In this document: positions 62,099 through 64,000 of the stretch, in pieces
How positions within the stretch are numbered: position 1 is the stretch's first letter
Layout of the letters: each line of letters opens with the position of its first letter
The notes under the pieces: model-generated
The model's database searches: none
What the model was told of the DNA's origin: nothing
Seen by the model: only the letters and a program-made list of their open reading frames with translations
Source: Desulfopila aestuarii DSM 18488
GTDB taxonomy: Bacteria; Desulfobacterota; Desulfobulbia; Desulfobulbales; Desulfocapsaceae
Reading direction: 5' to 3'
NCBI RefSeq assembly: GCF_900143695.1
Contig: NZ_FRFE01000002.1
Span: 310,001-374,000 of the forward strand
DNA length: 64,000 bases
Position numbers and translations under genes: made by a program

Positions 62099-62120
62099 CT
62101 GGCAGAAGACTCTTTTACTC

Positions 62121-62179
62121 TTTCTGATTACACCGAAAGCTCAGCTACATAACGTGAGGGGTAAGGAGAGAGGAATGAG
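62121..62179 (+). repeat. Dispersed 59-bp repeat (copy 2)
   Basis: This copy matches 31577-31635 at 53 of 59 positions without gaps. It begins 22 bp after the zwf stop codon. Unlike copy 1 it has no obvious inverted partner nearby. It ends in GGAGAGAGGA-type purine-rich sequence. Confidence 0.65.
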
Positions 62180-62242
62180 ACGGCTGGATGTTTTATTCGC
62201 CTCATTCCTGTTTTTACTTATCTCCCCATCACCAACCCGACC

Positions 62243-62572
62243 TCATCCGGCCGCCGGAACGAATTGATTCGAGACTTCTGCGTGCCGGATATTCTCAGGG
62301 CGAATCGACTCGGAAAGTGTCTGCCCAAGCACGCTCTCCCTAGCTGGGGGACCGGGAAGCCTGCAATGATAGACCCCTACAGCGCAGCGTCGTACTGTGC
62401 GCCGCGCCACCCCTGCAACACTCACGGGAGTTAGAGGACGACCGACGATGGCGGCTGCAGTCGGCACCAAACTCTGACTACCGGGAAAAGAAATCCATTC
62501 TCCAACCTCAGATCCGAGTGTCATGATGACTCCGGTTACTACAACGACACCCAATATCTTCAAAGTTTTCAT
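62243..62572 (-). CDS. Small exported protein of unknown function
   Basis: The 109-residue protein has an N-terminal hydrophobic segment (LKILGVVVVTGVIMTLGSEV) that is a signal peptide or anchor, followed by TPVSVAGVARRTVRRCAVGV with a cysteine pair (Cys near 68 and 75). The rest is low in predicted structure. Its ATG overlaps the stop of the DUF2092-like gene, so the two are cotranscribed. A link with lipid or envelope handling is only suggested by that partner. Confidence 0.7.
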   Translation of the reverse strand: MKTLKILGVVVVTGVIMTLGSEVGEWISFPGSQSLVPTAAAIVGRPLTPVSVAGVARRTVRRCAVGVYHCRLPGPPARESVLGQTLSESIRPENIRHAEVSNQFVPAAG

Positions 62573-63378
62573 TTTGCATCTCCTTCCTTGAAATGGTCTG
62601 GTAACATACCAACCCCCTTAAGTTCCTTCAGATCAACCTTGTCTGCGTTGGTAGGGTTTTTGAATGTGAAATCTGCTGCTAACGCTTCGTCTCCAGTCTT
62701 CCAGTTTCTGATCTGAATTGTGTACTGCGGCCCACCGCTAATGCGCTTTGAAGTAATGACATATCGGCAGGGATAAGGTTGATTGCCTTGTGCAATCCAG
62801 ATCTGAAAATCTACCTCGTTTGTACGAAAAGCCAGGAAATCGCATTCAATGCCACCGATTACACCGCTACCAAGATCCTTTACATCAGTAACATCGAGCA
62901 TCAGCGCATCGTAGGAATTCAACAGCAGTAAGTCCGCGGCAGGCAACGGTCTTTGGTAGGTATCCCTCAATTCGTCGATCAGATGATCAATTGTGCCGGG
63001 CACATCCAGCTGCGTATAGAGATTAAGGTTTTTACCCAGCAGCGTCATCACTTTCCCGTCAAAGAATATCTCCGTATCTGCAAACCCACCTTGGCGGGTA
63101 ACATGGATCTTGTCCGGCCGGTTAAGCGTCAGGGTACCTGAACTCGCCAGCGCCAGTTTCTGCTCTTCCTTGGTAACAACCTCGAGGGTGGCATCGAATT
63201 CTAACGAGACTGACTCCTGAGCTCCTACATAATCCGACATGGCCTTGAGTATCCGTCGAGCATCTGCCTCATCAGCGCTGCCTCTTTCGGCCCCTCCCAC
63301 CAGGAACATCAAGGATAGCACCACAGTGAACATACAGCGCACAAACATTTCATGTGATCCCGGGCATTTTCCATTCAT
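62569..63378 (-). CDS. DUF2092-like periplasmic protein
   Basis: The 269-residue protein starts at ATG 63378, 9 nt after GGGAGGG; an in-frame ATG at 63423 is less likely. After a signal peptide ending near RGSADE it has a LolA/LppX-like all-beta domain: ESVSLEFDATLEVV, SGTLTLNRPDKIHVTRQGG, FFDGKVMTLLGKNLNLYTQL, and PYPCRYVITSKRISGGPQYT. DUF2092 proteins are exported and may bind lipid or hydrophobic ligands. It is coupled to the small exported protein downstream. Confidence 0.82.
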   Translation of the reverse strand: MNGKCPGSHEMFVRCMFTVVLSLMFLVGGAERGSADEADARRILKAMSDYVGAQESVSLEFDATLEVVTKEEQKLALASSGTLTLNRPDKIHVTRQGGFADTEIFFDGKVMTLLGKNLNLYTQLDVPGTIDHLIDELRDTYQRPLPAADLLLLNSYDALMLDVTDVKDLGSGVIGGIECDFLAFRTNEVDFQIWIAQGNQPYPCRYVITSKRISGGPQYTIQIRNWKTGDEALAADFTFKNPTNADKVDLKELKGVGMLPDHFKEGDAK

Positions 63379-64000
63379 CTGTTTGTCCCTCCCATTTTTT
63401 GTTGTTTTAGAAGCGCCGGTCATTGTCTCTCTCGCGCCTTTAGGTACTATGATTTGCCAACCTTGCTTGAGCTCTCACGATCATGAGTCTGTTCGAAATG
63501 AGCCTCCGTTCGAGATGGGGGATAATCAAAACTCCACCTTCGCTAAAACGGCTCTCGAAAATGTACCGGTTCAACCACAGTTCTTTACCACAGTTAACTT
63601 TAGGGAGATGGATTCAAACAGCTTCAGACTGAAAACACGTTGTCTTTCATCTTGATATACTTTGTGTATCCTGTACTTGGTTCAGGCAAAGCGGCAAGCT
63701 GTCGATCAAAAAGATGTGCCTAGAAAAGTCTAGCCACCTGTTAACGGGAATTATAGATGATTTGATCACTCGTGGCTACACTTGTTTGCTATGATGCGGA
63801 ACTCTTTCATTTGAGGCAGGCTGTCAAAGTGGATACCCAACTTCTTTTGAAGATAAACCATTAAAATGATAGGCTTCAATGCCCTAGTCATGAAGGTTAG
63901 ATAGTTACTATAGGACAACAGACCACATGCAAGTGATCTGTCGGGTAGAGATTCTGTAGTGTTTTGCGGCGTCTAGCTATGCAGTTGATGATCTTTTAGG
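63379..64000. other. Right-end region without a convincing gene
   Basis: This 620-bp AT-rich stretch shows no recognisable coding sequence. A minus-strand open frame of about 70 codons (63766-63972) includes LKPIILMVYLQKKLGIHFDS but has no good start codon or ribosome site and no family match. No terminator-grade hairpin was seen. Confidence 0.4.

Noticed and set aside
63766-63972. Minus-strand open frame of about 70 codons near the right end
   Set aside because: No credible start codon and no family; could be a fragment of a mobile-element protein but this cannot be supported.
1-64000. tRNA, rRNA genes and CRISPR arrays
   Set aside because: None was seen on reading; no regularly spaced direct repeats and no cloverleaf-like sequences were recognised.

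Overview
The window reads as a chromosomal segment of an anaerobic, probably sulfate- or sulfur-metabolising bacterium of the Desulfobacterota type. This is an inference from gene content: an acyl-CoA oxidation cassette with its own electron transfer flavoprotein, two TRAP transporters, a YdiJ/GlcDF-type hydroxyacid dehydrogenase, a cytoplasmic molybdopterin enzyme with a four-cluster ferredoxin subunit, and a TauE/SafE exporter. No rRNA, tRNA, CRISPR array, integrase or intact transposase was seen.

Positions 1-31430 are a catabolic region. A partial creatininase-family gene (minus) is followed by a beta-oxidation unit (1250-8337: etfB, etfA, a 3-hydroxyacyl-CoA dehydrogenase/enoyl-CoA hydratase fusion, an SCP2-type thiolase, a long acyl-CoA dehydrogenase) that ends at a strong terminator and faces a convergent GntR/FCD regulator. 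Next comes a 2-hydroxyacid module (9445-16889: LarA-like racemase, TRAP transporter DctPQM, FAD/Fe-S hydroxyacid dehydrogenase). Two exported metallo-beta-lactamase-fold proteins follow, one a tandem duplication and one with a disrupted metal site, then a second GntR/FCD regulator. A minus-strand operon encodes a molybdopterin oxidoreductase, its Fe-S subunit and an arylamine N-acetyltransferase. A TauE-type exporter, a hotdog thioesterase, a second TRAP transporter and an IscA-like protein with a Cys-rich tail complete this part. Several intergenic regions share short palindromes that look like operators.

Positions 31970-56362 are one long minus-strand locus of about 20 tightly packed genes, many joined by ATGA or TGATG overlaps. 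It encodes an extracellular contractile injection system (eCIS; Afp/PVC-like phage-tail particle): sheath, tube, assembly chaperone, cap (DUF4255), AAA+ ATPase, tube adaptor, LysM protein, a VgrG-like hub split into two genes, PAAR-like tip, gp25, two gpJ-like baseplate proteins (one with an inserted PA14 domain), a gpI-like protein, and a 1148-residue beta-helix fibre-like protein. In its centre lies the most interesting gene: a DUF4157 (eCIS cargo leader) protein whose C-terminal half looks like the catalytic domain of anthrax lethal factor (HEIGH plus a downstream FAEAF glutamate). It is the best candidate for the toxin the particle delivers.

Positions 56888-64000 hold a Gly/His-rich exported protein, a nitroreductase, a degraded GGDEF gene, an epoxide-hydrolase-like enzyme, the C-terminal stub of a CoA-transferase, the pgl-zwf pair of the oxidative pentose phosphate pathway, and two exported proteins of unknown role (one DUF2092-like). 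A 59-bp repeat occurs at 31577 and, in the same orientation, at 62121, bracketing the eCIS locus and its neighbours. The last 0.6 kb shows no convincing gene.
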